A stretch of DNA of 64,000 bases from Pseudactinotalea suaedae (GTDB lineage Bacteria; Actinomycetota; Actinomycetes; Actinomycetales; Beutenbergiaceae), in NCBI RefSeq assembly GCF_009733815.1, contig NZ_WNXY01000007.1, forward strand, positions 186,001 to 250,000, given 5' to 3'. The notes beneath the pieces were generated by a model, which saw only the letters and a list, made by a program, of their open reading frames with translations, did no database searches and was not told where the DNA came from. This document shows positions 48,701-57,137 of this stretch, piece by piece. The position numbers were made by a program, and so were the translations under genes. Each line of letters opens with the position of its first letter. The first letter of the stretch is position 1.

Positions 48701-49709
48701 GCTGATGGAGGGCACCCCGGTGCGCCTCGCCGGCCAGGACAGCCGCCGCGGCACGTTCGTGCAGCGGCACGCCGTGTTCCACGACCGTCAGACCGGTGCC
48801 GAGTGGACGCCGCTGACCTACCTGTCGGCGGACCAGGCGAAGTTCTGGGTCTACGACTCCTCGCTCAGCGAGTACGCGGCGCTCGGCTTCGAGTACGGCT
48901 ACTCGGTCGAGCGGCCCGACGCGCTCGTGCTCTGGGAGGCGCAGTTCGGCGACTTCGTCAACGGCGCCCAGATCGTCATCGACGAGTTCATCTCCTCCGC
49001 CCAGGCGAAGTGGAACCAGAGCTCGTCGGTCGTGCTGCTGCTGCCGCACGGCTACGAGGGTCAGGGACCGGACCACTCCTCCGCACGCATCGAGCGCTTC
49101 CTGCAGATGTGCGCCGAGGACAACATGGTGGTCGCACAGCCCTCGACGCCCGCGAACTACTTCCACCTCCTGCGCCGCCAGGCCTACCAGCGGCCGCGCA
49201 GGCCGCTGGTGGTCTTCACGCCCAAGCAGCTGCTGCGGCTGAAGGCGGCGACCTCCTCGGTGGAGGACTTCACCGAGGGCACCTTCCAGCCGGTCATCGG
49301 TGACGCGCACGTCCCCGCGGACCGGGTGCAGGACGTCGACCGGGTGCTGCTGTGCACCGGGCGGGTCTACTACGACCTGCTGGCCGAGCGCGCGAAGCGG
49401 AGCAGCACGGGCGACGAGAAGACGGCGATCGTGCGGCTCGAGGAGCTCTATCCGTTCCCGGCCGCGGAGCTGGTGGCCGAGCTGTCGCGGTACCCCGACG
49501 ACGCCCAGCTGATGTGGGTGCAGGACGAGCCCAGCAACCAGGGCGCCTGGTCCTACGTGTCCTACCAGATGCGGTTCAAGACCCCCGAGCTCGCCGGCCG
49601 CGACCTCGAGCACGCGAGCCGCAGGCCCGCGGCCGCCCCGGCGACCGGCTCCGGCAAGGCGCACAAGAGCCAGCAGGACGAGATCATCGCCCAGGCGTTC
49701 GCACGGTGA
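45786..49709 (+). CDS. kgd: Multifunctional 2-oxoglutarate decarboxylase/dehydrogenase E1 with E2 succinyltransferase domain
   Basis: A 1307-residue TCA-cycle enzyme of the actinobacterial KGD/OdhA type. Order: short N-terminal E1 segment ([19 protein letters not shown]), a 120-residue Ala/Pro-rich linker, an E2-like succinyltransferase domain (about 190-420) with catalytic H395 in [13 protein letters not shown], then the thiamine-diphosphate E1 domain with [12 protein letters not shown] (H621), [11 protein letters not shown] and the C-terminal acetyl-CoA-sensing type region. No lipoyl domain is present, as normal for the type; lipoylated E2p would supply it. The start is GTG after GAGGGAAGAGG. 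Confidence 0.97.
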   Translation: MSAPTAGEGATGHSGAATFGGNEWLIESQFEAYQNDPESVEESWREFFADYTPPEQSEQASNGSVGAHAGSATTKQPAAKTPATVPAAQAKPPASPPQAGGGQTPPEPRQEQPLAKQPAASTRPASAEPVPPPPAPVDESSHAAETLVEEPAPVAPEAVGPTAPYTQPAPRRRELSTGGDDELQRLRGPQARVVTNMESSLAVPTATSVRAIPAKLLVDNRIVLNNHLARGRGGKVSFTHLIGFALVEALMEMPEMNAGYRVVDGKPGVLRPSHINLGLAIDLAKPDGTRQLLVPAIKGAEAMDFAQFWRAYEDVVKRARGNKLTVEDFQGTTISLTNPGTIGTVHSVPRLMEGQGTIIGVGAMDYPAEFQGASAENLARMGVSKVMTLTSTYDHRIIQGAQSGEFLRVIHSKLLGEDGFYDRIFAALRVPYEPVRWTTDVDVDPANDFGKPARILELIHAYRSRGHLIADTDPLAYRQRKHADLDVQNHGLTLWDLDRSFPTGGFGGKPRLPLRDILGLLRNSYCRTIGSEYMHLHDGAQRRWLQQRLESGWNKPEPQVQQQILRKINQAEAFETFLQTKFVGQKRFSLEGGESLIPLLDQILQAAAHEGLDEVGIGMPHRGRLNVLANIAGKSYGQIFAEFEGNQDPKTVQGSGDVKYHLGTEGEYTSLTGEKTRVYLAANPSHLEAVNGVLEGVVRAKQDRIDLGGGGFSVLPILIHGDAAFAGQGVVTETINLSMLRGYRTGGTIHVLINNQIGFTTGASSSRSTLYPTDVVKGLQVPVFHVNGDDPEAVAHVAQLAFEYRQEFNRDVVIDMVCYRRRGHNEGDDPSMTQPVMYGLIENKRSVRTLYTEALVGRGDITEDEAKQALQHFQGELERVFTESRQDSVKKGDQVAGLEVPESQQEDAGMMVGWQTAVPGWVLERIGEAHVRPPEGFTVHNKLKQLLDRRSTMSTQGDIDWAFGELAAFGSLLMEGTPVRLAGQDSRRGTFVQRHAVFHDRQTGAEWTPLTYLSADQAKFWVYDSSLSEYAALGFEYGYSVERPDALVLWEAQFGDFVNGAQIVIDEFISSAQAKWNQSSSVVLLLPHGYEGQGPDHSSARIERFLQMCAEDNMVVAQPSTPANYFHLLRRQAYQRPRRPLVVFTPKQLLRLKAATSSVEDFTEGTFQPVIGDAHVPADRVQDVDRVLLCTGRVYYDLLAERAKRSSTGDEKTAIVRLEELYPFPAAELVAELSRYPDDAQLMWVQDEPSNQGAWSYVSYQMRFKTPELAGRDLEHASRRPAAAPATGSGKAHKSQQDEIIAQAFAR

Positions 49710-50296
49710 GCAGGCGAGTTGCCGTCGTCGGCGACGAGCTCGCCGCCGGCGTCGGTGACCCGCGCGGGATGGGGTGGGTCGGCCGTGTCATCGGCCGCAC
49801 CACAGCACCGGAGACGCTGGAGGTCTACACTCTCGCGGTGCCGGGCGAGACCTCCACGCAGCTCTCCGCGCGGTGGGAGACCGAGTGCAACCGCAGGTTC
49901 GGGCCGGGTGACAACCGGCTCGTGGTGTCGCTCGGCTCGGCCGATCTCGACCACGGCATCTCGCTCGCGCGCAGCCGGCTGAACCTGGCGAACGTCCTCG
50001 ACGACGCGGCGAACCGCCGTATCCCGGCGTTCGTGGTCGGGCCACCGCCACGCCCCGGTGTGGAGGAGTCGGCGCTGGCCGAGCTCAGCCGTGCCTACTC
50101 GGACGTCTGCCAACGCCGTCGGGTCCCTTACGCCGAGACCTTCGAGCCGCTCCGCGCCCACGAGCAGTGGCTCGCCGACGTCGCCGCCGGTGACGGCATC
50201 CACCCGGGGCAGGCCGGGTACGGCCTCCTCGCCTGGCTCGTGCTCCACAACGGGTGGCACGACTGGATCGGCGCCGACGACCCGGACGCCTCGTGA
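49706..50296 (+). CDS. SGNH/GDSL-family hydrolase
   Basis: A 196-residue protein starting at GTG that overlaps the kgd stop (GTGA). Features of SGNH hydrolases are present in modified form: [16 protein letters not shown] (block I, where the catalytic serine of GDS is replaced by glutamate in GDEL), [10 protein letters not shown] (block III) and [16 protein letters not shown] (block V, with Asp and His). The loss of the nucleophilic serine suggests an altered or non-hydrolytic role, although related actinobacterial GDSL-like proteins often carry GDE or GDS. No signal peptide is visible, so it is cytoplasmic. Confidence 0.8.
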   Translation: MSRRVAVVGDELAAGVGDPRGMGWVGRVIGRTTAPETLEVYTLAVPGETSTQLSARWETECNRRFGPGDNRLVVSLGSADLDHGISLARSRLNLANVLDDAANRRIPAFVVGPPPRPGVEESALAELSRAYSDVCQRRRVPYAETFEPLRAHEQWLADVAAGDGIHPGQAGYGLLAWLVLHNGWHDWIGADDPDAS

Positions 50297-50494
50297 GCGC
50301 CCGACGGCGCTCCGGCATCTGAGGAGCCCGGCCGGTCTCAGCTCGTGACACCGGGGTTGACACGGTGCGCCGCCGCGACACGCCGGGTTGCCCGTCGGGC
50401 CGGTCTGTGTGACGGTGGATGTGTCCGAGGCGCAACGCGACCAGTGCAGCGTGCTGCTCGTCAGCGTCACAGCCAAGGCGAAAGAGAGCTGAAC

Positions 50495-50776
50495 ATGCTC
50501 AGCATCACCGAGACTGCCCAGACCGCGATCCGCTCCCTCAGTGAGCAGGCCGGGCTCCCCGAGACCGGCGGCGTCCGACTCGCGATGGACGAGACCCAGG
50601 ACGGCCTGCAGATGTCGTTGGCCCCCGAGCCCCAGACGGGTGACCAGGTCGTCGAAGGCGCGGGAGCCCGCGTCTTCATGCCGACCGAGACGGCCACCCT
50701 GCTCGAGACGCAGGAGCTCGACGCTGCTGCTACCCCCGAGGGCACGGGATTCAGCCTGCGCGCGCAGGCCAGCTGA
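50495..50776 (+). CDS. HesB/IscA-like fold protein without cysteines
   Basis: A 93-residue protein starting MLSITETAQTAIRSLSEQAG, which with GGVRLAMDETQDGLQMSLAP and ARVFMPTETATLL follows the HesB/IscA iron-sulfur scaffold layout. None of the three cysteines of true A-type scaffolds is present (the protein has no Cys at all), so it cannot bind an Fe-S cluster the usual way. Such degenerate HesB-like proteins are widespread in actinobacteria with no known role. It stands alone and is followed by a strong hairpin terminator. Confidence 0.75.
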   Translation: MLSITETAQTAIRSLSEQAGLPETGGVRLAMDETQDGLQMSLAPEPQTGDQVVEGAGARVFMPTETATLLETQELDAAATPEGTGFSLRAQAS

Positions 50777-50788
50777 CCCAGCACCGAC

Positions 50789-50827
50789 AAGGGCCGGGCG
50801 GCGTCACACCGACGCCGCCCGGCCCTT
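50789..50827. terminator. Strong bidirectional hairpin terminator
   Basis: A perfect 17-bp stem, AAGGGCCGGGCGGCGTC against its complement, with a 5-base loop (ACACC). It sits between the convergent HesB-like gene and the DUF4097 gene. A-tract and T-tract flanks are only two bases long, typical of GC-rich actinobacterial terminators. Confidence 0.85.
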
Positions 50828-50848
50828 CGTCGTGCGGGAGCGGCCCCC

Positions 50849-51682
50849 TCATGCGTCCTGCACGTCGCCGGGCGGCAGCGGTGGCGACCATGGGGTGGAG
50901 CGCTCGACCGTGACGTTGCCGCTGACGGTCGTCACGGTCGCCATGACGCGGTCCCCCGATCCCGCCTCGTCCACCCGCGTGACGCCGAAGCCGCTGTTGC
51001 GCTCACGCCCGTCGACCTTCACGCGCGCGGCGACGCCACGGACCTCGAGCTCCAGGTGCGCCTGCGTGGGCACCACGACGCCGACGTCGCCGGAGACCGT
51101 CGTCAGCGTCAGCAGCGACGCGCCGCCGCGCTGGCGCACGTGGATGTCACCGGAGACCGAGGTGACCGCGGCCCGTGGCAGCTCACCGTCGACCCGCAGC
51201 ACACCCGAGGCCCCGCTCACGTTCACCGGGCCGTTATGGTCCTCGACCTCGACGCTCCCCGAGGCGGTGCGCAGCTTGATGGCCCCGGTGGTGCGGACCA
51301 GCCGCGAGGGTGCGGACGCCGTCGAGACGTCCACATCGCCGGTGCTGCCGCTCACGACCACCGGCGCGCTGACCGTCGCCGCCGACAGGCTGACGCCGGA
51401 GCCGACGTGCAGCCGCACGACCGCACGGTCAGGGGTGTCGGTGGACGTCAGCCGTTTGATCCAGCCGTCCCAGCCGATCGAGGGGTAGCCGACGCTGACG
51501 CGGTCGGCCTCGGTGGCGATCTCCAGCGGCTGGCCGACGATCTCGGTGACCTCCACGACCACCCCGGGCTGGTCGCGCGGCACCACCTCCAATGCGCCGC
51601 CCACGAGCTGCACGCGCACGGAGGCGCCGTCGTCGCTGGTCACGGTGTCGGGGCCGGTGATGATGCGGGACATGGTGGTCAT
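50849..51682 (-). CDS. DUF4097 (putative adhesin-like beta-helix) protein
   Basis: A 277-residue protein made of repeated short beta strands with alternating Val/Thr/Ser (GSTGDVDVSTASAPS, TTGAIKLRTASGSVEVED, AVTSVSGDIHVRQRGG), the pattern of the DUF4097 right-handed beta-helix fold. There is no signal peptide or membrane helix. The function is unknown. The ATG overlaps the stop of the upstream oxidoreductase gene by four bases, so they are cotranscribed; an alternative start lies at 51673. Confidence 0.82.
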   Translation of the reverse strand: MTTMSRIITGPDTVTSDDGASVRVQLVGGALEVVPRDQPGVVVEVTEIVGQPLEIATEADRVSVGYPSIGWDGWIKRLTSTDTPDRAVVRLHVGSGVSLSAATVSAPVVVSGSTGDVDVSTASAPSRLVRTTGAIKLRTASGSVEVEDHNGPVNVSGASGVLRVDGELPRAAVTSVSGDIHVRQRGGASLLTLTTVSGDVGVVVPTQAHLELEVRGVAARVKVDGRERNSGFGVTRVDEAGSGDRVMATVTTVSGNVTVERSTPWSPPLPPGDVQDA

Positions 51683-52662
51683 GAGGCCGTGCCTTCCGAG
51701 GTGAGGACGATCTTGCCGAAGGACTCCCCGTCCAGGAGCCGCGCGAAGGCGGCGCGGACGGCGCTGTCCGAGCTCAGGTCCGAGGTGGTGTCGATCACGG
51801 GCGCCACACCGCTCGCCTTCATCATCGCGGCGAGCCGGGAGAGCTCGGCCCGGGTTCCCATCGTGGAGCCCACGACGCGAAGGCTGCGGAAGAACACCCG
51901 GTTGAGGTCGGCCGAGGGAGCGGGTCCCGAGGTCGCTCCGGCCACGGCCACCACGCCGCCGGGACGCAGCGAGCGCAGCGAGTGCCCCCACGTGGCCTCC
52001 CCGACCGTCTCGATCACGATGTCGACCGGCTGCACCCGCTCACCGCCGGCCACCGCGTCGTGGGCACCGAGGTCGAGCGCCCTCTCGAGCTTGGCGGCGG
52101 ACCGCGACGTCACGGTCACGTGCAGGCCCGCCGCACGCGCGAGCAGCACGGCAGCGGTGGCGACACCACCGCCGGCACCCTGGATCAGCACACGCTGCCC
52201 CGGGCGTGCGTCGGCGGCGTGGAACAGCAGCCGGTAGGCGGTCAGGTACGCGGTCGGCAGGCACGCGGCCTCGGCGAACGACATCCCCTCCGGCATCGGC
52301 ACCAGGTTGCTCGCCGGCACCGCCACCCGCTCGGCGAGCGTGCCCGGGTGCAGCTCGGAGAGCAGCGTGCGCCGCGGGTCGAGGGTCTCGTCGCCCTCCC
52401 ACCCGCGCGAGGAGATCACACCGTGGACGAGCACCTTCGAGCCGTCCGGTGCGATGCCTGCGGCATCGGTGCCCAGCACCATCGGCAGCCGGTCCCCCGG
52501 CAGCCCCACACCTCGCAGGCTCCACAGGTCGTGGTGGTTCAGCGACGCCGCACGAACCTGCACCCACACCCAGTCCGGCGGGACCTCGGGCTCGAGCTCG
52601 CCGATCCTCAGCCCGGCGAGCGGGTCGTCAGGATCCTGGGATGCCGCGTAGACACTGCGCAC
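51679..52662 (-). CDS. Zinc-binding-dehydrogenase-family quinone oxidoreductase-like protein
   Basis: A 327-residue MDR-superfamily NAD(P)H-dependent oxidoreductase. The GroES-like N-terminal domain has ASLNHHDLWSLRGVGLPG and VLGTDAAGIA; the cofactor site is VLIQGAGGGVATAAVLLARAAG. Structural-zinc cysteines are not evident, so it is closer to the zinc-free quinone-reductase branch. It reduces enones or quinones by family analogy. It is the first gene of a two-gene operon with the DUF4097 gene. Confidence 0.88.
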   Translation of the reverse strand: MRSVYAASQDPDDPLAGLRIGELEPEVPPDWVWVQVRAASLNHHDLWSLRGVGLPGDRLPMVLGTDAAGIAPDGSKVLVHGVISSRGWEGDETLDPRRTLLSELHPGTLAERVAVPASNLVPMPEGMSFAEAACLPTAYLTAYRLLFHAADARPGQRVLIQGAGGGVATAAVLLARAAGLHVTVTSRSAAKLERALDLGAHDAVAGGERVQPVDIVIETVGEATWGHSLRSLRPGGVVAVAGATSGPAPSADLNRVFFRSLRVVGSTMGTRAELSRLAAMMKASGVAPVIDTTSDLSSDSAVRAAFARLLDGESFGKIVLTSEGTAS

Positions 52663-53061
52663 CCAGCCAGCCTACGACGAACGCGAGGAGCTCAACGGTG
52701 GCGCGGGCTCCGCCGGTGACTTGCCGCCCACCCCCGCCCAGCACCGGTGAGTTAGCGCCCACACCCGCGAGGTACCGGTGAATTAGGGCCCACCGCAAGC
52801 CCTTCGGTGGGCCCTAACCCACCGCCACTGCGGGGACGTGGGCGCTAGGTCACCGACGCGGTCGGTGGACGTGCATGCGCAACCACGCGCGAGGCCGGGC
52901 CGCAGCCGAGCGTGCAGGACCGCCGTCGTGACAGCGGGCTGTGCGTCGCGCCCACCCAGAGACCGCGAGGAGCCGCAGGAACACTGGTAGTGCTGCACGT
53001 GGACAGCCACCGTTGGCACGCCCCATGCAGCTGGTCAGCCCAGCACGAGCTCCGATCCCTG
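52663..53061. other. Intergenic region with repeat array and no gene
   Basis: The longest gene-free stretch of the window, between the MDR oxidoreductase start and rsrA stop. Its first half holds the 31-nt-period repeat array at 52713-52855; the second half shows no convincing coding frame, RNA gene or terminator that I can recognise. Confidence 0.7.
52713..52855. repeat. 31-nt-period repeat array, three direct and two inverted copies
   Basis: Copies of a 19-nt core, consensus CCGGTGAnTTAGnGCCCAC, start at 52713, 52744 and 52775 (exact 31-base spacing). Inverted copies start at 52807 and 52838, again 31 apart. Cores differ at three or four positions; the 12-base spacers share little. Copy 3 and the first inverted copy form a perfect 13-bp hairpin (52783-52795 with 52805-52817, 9-base loop), which could end transcription of neighbouring genes. 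Confidence 0.8.
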
Positions 53062-53331
53062 TCAGCCCGCCCCGGAGGTGCGGGCACGGATCACCGTGAT
53101 CTCGGTGCGCACACGCAGACGGAGGGTCTCGGGTGCGACCTCGGAGCAGGACCGGCGCAGGACGGCGCGCAGCCGCTGCTCGAGCTCGGCCTCACCAAAG
53201 CACGAGGTGCACTCCTCGAGGTGCGCGCGCAGCCGGTGGCCGTCGAGCTCGCCGATCTCGGAGTCCAGGTACTCCTCGAGCTTGTCCAGCGCCTCTTCGC
53301 ACTGGCACCGCTCGCTGGGCTGGTCGCTCAT
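53062..53331 (-). CDS. rsrA: Mycothiol-system anti-sigma factor (RsrA family, zinc-associated)
   Basis: An 89-residue anti-sigma factor of the ZAS family. The redox-sensitive zinc site is [10 protein letters not shown] (HxxxCxxC, about residues 36-45), preceded by cysteines in ERCQCEEA. Oxidation of these cysteines releases the partner sigma factor in Streptomyces RsrA. It overlaps sigR by ATGA, the usual arrangement, so the pair is coupled. No gene follows downstream for about 400 bases. Confidence 0.93.
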   Translation of the reverse strand: MSDQPSERCQCEEALDKLEEYLDSEIGELDGHRLRAHLEECTSCFGEAELEQRLRAVLRRSCSEVAPETLRLRVRTEITVIRARTSGAG

Positions 53332-53972
53332 CGTCCCTCCCTGACCAGACCGAGGTCACGGGCGTGGTCGGCCAGCAGCGTGCGCAGCTGGCGACGGCCC
53401 CGGTGCAGCCGTGACATCACGGTGCCGATCGGGGTGTCCATGATCTCGGCGATCTCCTTGTAGGCGAACCCCTCGACGTCGGCGAGGTACACCGCCATCC
53501 GGAAGTCGTCGGGAAGATCGGCGAGGGCCTGCTTGATGACGTCGTCGCCGATCTGGTCCAGCGCCTCCGCCTCGGCCGAGCGCAGCCCGGTGGAGGTGTG
53601 CGAGGCGGCGCGGTGCTCCTGCCAGTCCTCGATGTCGTCGGCGTTGGACTGCAGCGGTTCCCGCTGCTTCTTGCGGTAGGAGTTGATGAAGCTGTTGGTG
53701 AGGATCCGGTACAGCCACGCCTTGAGGTTCGTCCCCGGGCGGTACTGGTGGAACGCGGCGTACGCCTTGGCGTACGTCTCCTGGACCAGGTCCTCGGCAT
53801 CGCTCGGGTTGCGCGTCATGCGCAGCGCGGCGCCGTACAGCTGGTCGATGAGAGGCATCGCCTCGTCCTCGAACCGCTGGTCCCGCTCGGCGGTGGTCTC
53901 TTCCGGTGCGCGCTCCAGATCGGCGCTGTCGCTCTCGGCGATCACGCCTGGTCCCTCACCCTGATCTGCCAT
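53328..53972 (-). CDS. sigR: ECF RNA polymerase sigma factor, SigR/SigH type
   Basis: A 214-residue group 4 sigma factor controlling the thiol-oxidative stress response. Region 2 has [25 protein letters not shown] and [20 protein letters not shown]; region 4 has [42 protein letters not shown]. The start [13 protein letters not shown] is chosen. The frame stays open 90 codons further up, recalling the N-terminally extended SigR' of Streptomyces, but that part reads like non-conserved sequence. A GGGAAT-N19-GTT promoter lies upstream. Confidence 0.94.
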   Translation of the reverse strand: MADQGEGPGVIAESDSADLERAPEETTAERDQRFEDEAMPLIDQLYGAALRMTRNPSDAEDLVQETYAKAYAAFHQYRPGTNLKAWLYRILTNSFINSYRKKQREPLQSNADDIEDWQEHRAASHTSTGLRSAEAEALDQIGDDVIKQALADLPDDFRMAVYLADVEGFAYKEIAEIMDTPIGTVMSRLHRGRRQLRTLLADHARDLGLVREGR

Positions 53973-54125
53973 CACCGACGAGCCTAGTCTGCGTCGGCGA
54001 CCTCGCCGCGCCGGGGGGCCGCTGGGCGCCGGCCGGCCGGCGGTACCAGGGCAGCCGGGCCGTGCCGGCGCCTCGGCACGGGCCCGATCGGTCGCAGTCG
54101 TGGTCAGTGCTGTCACGTCCGGCTC

Positions 54126-54153
54126 AACGTCGAGGAACGTCTCGGGAATTCCC
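54126..54153 (-). promoter_or_regulatory. Candidate SigR-type autoregulated promoter
   Basis: On the minus strand GGGAAT (54153-54148) and GTT (54128-54126) are separated by 19 bases; the SigR/SigH consensus is GGGAAT-N18-GTT, so spacing is one base long. It is about 155 bases upstream of the sigR start, in the gap before the divergent DoxX gene. SigR autoregulation is known in relatives. Confidence 0.4.
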
Positions 54154-54202
54154 GGCGACGCTTCGGCTACCGAAGTGGCCCGCAGTGCTGTAGCAATGAG
54201 AC

Positions 54203-54715
54203 ATGAGTCCTCTTCGTGCGCTCGCACGCCCGCTGCTGGCATCGGCTTTCATCCTCGACGGCGTCGACGCGCTGCGTCATACCGAGGAGCACGCCCGCAA
54301 GGCCCAGCCGTTCGCCCCTGCGCTCGCCAAGGCCGGGGCGAAGGTGCCGGGCCTGCCCACGGACCCGAGGACGCTGACCCGTCTGGTCGGTGCGGTCCAG
54401 ATCGCTGCCGGCGTGCTGCTCGCCACCGGGAAGGCACCGCGCGTCGCCGCAGCGACGCTCGCGGTGATCACGGTCCCGACGGCGATCGTTCGCCACCCCG
54501 CGTGGGCCAGCACCGGTGCCGAGCGGCAGGAGCACCTCGGTGGCCTGCTCCGCAGCGCCGCGCTGCTCGGCGGCCTGATCTTCGCGGCCGAGGACCGCGA
54601 GGGAAAGCCGTCGATCGGATGGCGCTACGACAACTGGCGCGAGCACCGCGAGGAGCTCGTCCAGCTGCGCGACGAGCTCAAGGCCGAGGTCAAGGCCGCC
54701 AAGCAGGCCGCCTGA
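54203..54715 (+). CDS. DoxX family protein
   Basis: A 170-residue protein with three or four hydrophobic segments ([65 protein letters not shown]) and a charged coiled-coil-like C-terminus ([20 protein letters not shown]). This is the DoxX layout; mycobacterial DoxX forms an oxidoreductase complex with a superoxide dismutase and a thiosulfate sulfurtransferase. It faces away from sigR across a 230-bp gap, possibly tying it to oxidative stress. Neighbouring aroA starts 34 bases on. Confidence 0.85.
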   Translation: MSPLRALARPLLASAFILDGVDALRHTEEHARKAQPFAPALAKAGAKVPGLPTDPRTLTRLVGAVQIAAGVLLATGKAPRVAAATLAVITVPTAIVRHPAWASTGAERQEHLGGLLRSAALLGGLIFAAEDREGKPSIGWRYDNWREHREELVQLRDELKAEVKAAKQAA

Positions 54716-54749
54716 TCGTTGACGGTCTCGGGATGACTACCCTGGGCGG

Positions 54750-56042
54750 GTGCTGACTACCGCCGCCTGGCCCGCCCCCGGCGCGCACGCGCCGCTGGAC
54801 GCGACCGTCCTCGTGCCCGGATCGAAGTCGCTGACCAACCGGGCGCTGCCGCTCGCGGCGCTCGCGACCGAGCCGACCACGATCCGCGGCGCGCTCCGCT
54901 CGCGCGACGCCGACCTCATGATCGCGGCGTTGCGCGCGCTGGGCACCGGGATCGAGGTCGCCGACGGCGGCACGACGGTCCGCGTCACCCCCGCGCCGCT
55001 GCGCGGGCCCGCCGAGATCGACTGCGGCCTCGCCGGCACCGTGATGCGGTTCCTGCCCGCGATCGCCGCGCTCGCCGACGGCCCCGTGGTGCTCGACGGC
55101 GACGCGGCCGCACGAGTGCGGCCCATGGGTCCGGTGCTCGCGGGCCTGGCCCGCCTCGGCGTGAGGGTCACCTCCGCCGACGGCGGCGAGCCCCGTCACC
55201 TGCCCGTGACGGTGCACGGTGCCGGGTCCGTGGTGGGCGGCGAGGTCGAGATCGACGCCTCGGCGTCCTCCCAGTTCGTCTCGGGCCTGCTGCTCGCGGC
55301 CCCCCGGTTCGAGGCCGGGCTGACGCTGCACCACGTGGGCGAGGTGCTCCCGAGCCAGCCCCACATCGACATGACGATCGCGGTGCTGCGCGAGCGCGGT
55401 GTGGACGTCGACGACATCGCACCGGGCAAGTGGCGCGTCGAGCCCGGCCCGATCGCCGGCGGCGAGGTCGTGGTTGAGCCGGACCTGTCGAACGCCGGAC
55501 CCTTCCTGGCGGCCGCGCTCGTCGCCGGCGGCACCGTCCGGGTGCCGCACTGGCCCGGCGCGACCACGCAGCCGGGGGCGTTGCTTCCCGACCTGCTCGG
55601 CCGCATGGGCGCCGATACCGACCTCACCGACGGCGTCCTGTCGGTCACCGGCACCGGCTCGGTACGCCCGATCACGGTCGACCTCGGGCTCGCCGGCGAG
55701 CTCGCGCCGACGATCGCCGCGCTGGCGTCGCTCGCGCCCGGCGAGTCCCGCCTGACCGGCATCGCCCACCTCCGCGGCCACGAGACCGACCGCCTCGCCG
55801 CTCTCGTCACCGAGATCGACCGGCTGGGCGGCCATGCCGAGGAGCTGCCCGACGGTCTGCTGATCCGGGGCGGCGGGCTGCACGGCGCCGTCGTCGAGAC
55901 CTACCACGACCACCGGATGGCGACGTTCGCCGCCGTCGTGGGTCTCGCCGTCGAGGGTGTCGAGATCATCGACATCGCGACCACGAGCAAGACCCTCCCC
56001 GACTTCCCCCAGATGTGGGCCGACATGCTCGGGGCGCGCTGA
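54750..56042 (+). CDS. aroA: 3-Phosphoshikimate 1-carboxyvinyltransferase (EPSP synthase)
   Basis: A 430-residue shikimate-pathway enzyme with GTG start. Seen are VLVPGSKSLTNRALPLAALA (N-terminal phosphate-binding loop), CGLAGTVMRFLPAIAALADG (PEP and glyphosate site), SASSQFVSGLLLAA and the C-terminal YHDHRMATFAAVVGLA. Length is typical. The pair aroA-rsgA convergent with or facing sigR-rsrA is a conserved actinobacterial neighbourhood. Confidence 0.97.
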   Translation: MLTTAAWPAPGAHAPLDATVLVPGSKSLTNRALPLAALATEPTTIRGALRSRDADLMIAALRALGTGIEVADGGTTVRVTPAPLRGPAEIDCGLAGTVMRFLPAIAALADGPVVLDGDAAARVRPMGPVLAGLARLGVRVTSADGGEPRHLPVTVHGAGSVVGGEVEIDASASSQFVSGLLLAAPRFEAGLTLHHVGEVLPSQPHIDMTIAVLRERGVDVDDIAPGKWRVEPGPIAGGEVVVEPDLSNAGPFLAAALVAGGTVRVPHWPGATTQPGALLPDLLGRMGADTDLTDGVLSVTGTGSVRPITVDLGLAGELAPTIAALASLAPGESRLTGIAHLRGHETDRLAALVTEIDRLGGHAEELPDGLLIRGGGLHGAVVETYHDHRMATFAAVVGLAVEGVEIIDIATTSKTLPDFPQMWADMLGAR

Positions 56043-56046
56043 GACC

Positions 56047-57066
56047 ATGACGCGGGACCTGCAACGCGACGCCGAGGACGACGTGCGTGTGCGCCCGAAC
56101 CGGCGCGGCAGCCGCCCTCGCACCAAGCACCGCCCCGAGCACGTGAGCGCCATCCCAGGGATGGTCCTCGTGGTCGACCGCGGCCGCTACGACGTCCTGC
56201 TCGACGACGGCCCGCGGGTGCGAGCGATGAAGGCACGCGAGCTGGGTCGGGCCGCGATCGTGGTCGGGGACCGGGTCGACGTGGTCGGCGACACCTCCGG
56301 CGCCCCGGACACGCTCGCCCGCGTGGTGCGGGTGCACGAGCGGGCGACCACGCTGCGGCGGTCCGCCGACGACACCGACGACGCGGTCGAGCGGGTGCTC
56401 GTCGCGAACGCCGATCAGCTGGTCGTGGTCACCGCGCTCGCGGACCCCGAGCCCCGGCCGCGCATGGTCGACCGCTGCCTCGCGGCCGCGTTCGACGCCC
56501 GGATGGACGCGCTGCTGTGCCTGACCAAGGCCGATCTCGCCGACCCGGCGCCGTTCGCGGCGCAGTATGCGGCGCTCGACGTGCCCGCGCTGGCCACGGT
56601 GATCAGGCAGGGCACGATCGAGGGCATCGAGGCGCTGCGCGAACGGCTGACGGGCAGGGTGTCGGTGCTGATCGGGCACTCGGGCGTGGGCAAGTCGACG
56701 CTCGTCAACGCGTTGGTGCCCGAGGCGCTGCGCGACACCGGTGGCGTCAACGAGGTGACAGGGCGGGGACGGCACACCTCCTCCTCGGCGGTCGCGCTGG
56801 CGCTGCCCGAGGGAGGCTGGGTCATCGACACCCCCGGTGTGCGCGGCTTCGGGCTGGCGCACATCCAGCCCGACGACCTGATCCGGGCGTTCGCCGATCT
56901 CGACGACGTGGCCGAGGCCTGCCCCCGCGGCTGCACGCACGCCGCCGACGCACCGGACTGCGCGCTCGATGCCTGGGTGGCCTCCGGGGCCGCGGGAGCG
57001 GCCGGCGAGGCGCGGCTCTCGAGCTTCCGGCGGCTGCTCGCCAGCCGTGAGGGCAACGAGAGCTAG
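56047..57066 (+). CDS. rsgA: Ribosome small-subunit-dependent GTPase A
   Basis: A 339-residue circularly permuted GTPase that checks late 30S maturation. An N-terminal OB fold (SAIPGMVLVVDRGRYDVLLDD) precedes G motifs in permuted order: G4 as CLTKADL, G1 as LIGHSGVGKSTLVNAL, G3 as DTPGVRGFGLA. The C-terminal zinc finger has ACPRGCTHAADAPDCAL. The start ATG lies four bases after the aroA stop, with no need of the longer upstream frame. Confidence 0.96.
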   Translation: MTRDLQRDAEDDVRVRPNRRGSRPRTKHRPEHVSAIPGMVLVVDRGRYDVLLDDGPRVRAMKARELGRAAIVVGDRVDVVGDTSGAPDTLARVVRVHERATTLRRSADDTDDAVERVLVANADQLVVVTALADPEPRPRMVDRCLAAAFDARMDALLCLTKADLADPAPFAAQYAALDVPALATVIRQGTIEGIEALRERLTGRVSVLIGHSGVGKSTLVNALVPEALRDTGGVNEVTGRGRHTSSSAVALALPEGGWVIDTPGVRGFGLAHIQPDDLIRAFADLDDVAEACPRGCTHAADAPDCALDAWVASGAAGAAGEARLSSFRRLLASREGNES

Positions 57067-57137
57067 CGTCCGCAGCCCGGTTCGGCAGGCCTTGCCAAGC
57101 GTGATCCGCCGACGCTTTCATCGTCGACACTGAGCAC

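Noticed and set aside
45912-49664. A 1250-codon minus-strand open frame opposite kgd
   Set aside because: GC-rich codon bias of kgd leaves the antisense frame open; its product is arginine/leucine/histidine rich with no domain, while the plus strand encodes the complete enzyme.
52713-52855. A CRISPR array
   Set aside because: Spacers are only 12 bases, cores are degenerate, copies occur in both orientations, and no cas gene is near.
52783-53087. Small minus-strand frames between rsrA and the oxidoreductase gene
   Set aside because: They overlap the repeat array, have no plausible ribosome binding site, and show no recognisable domain.
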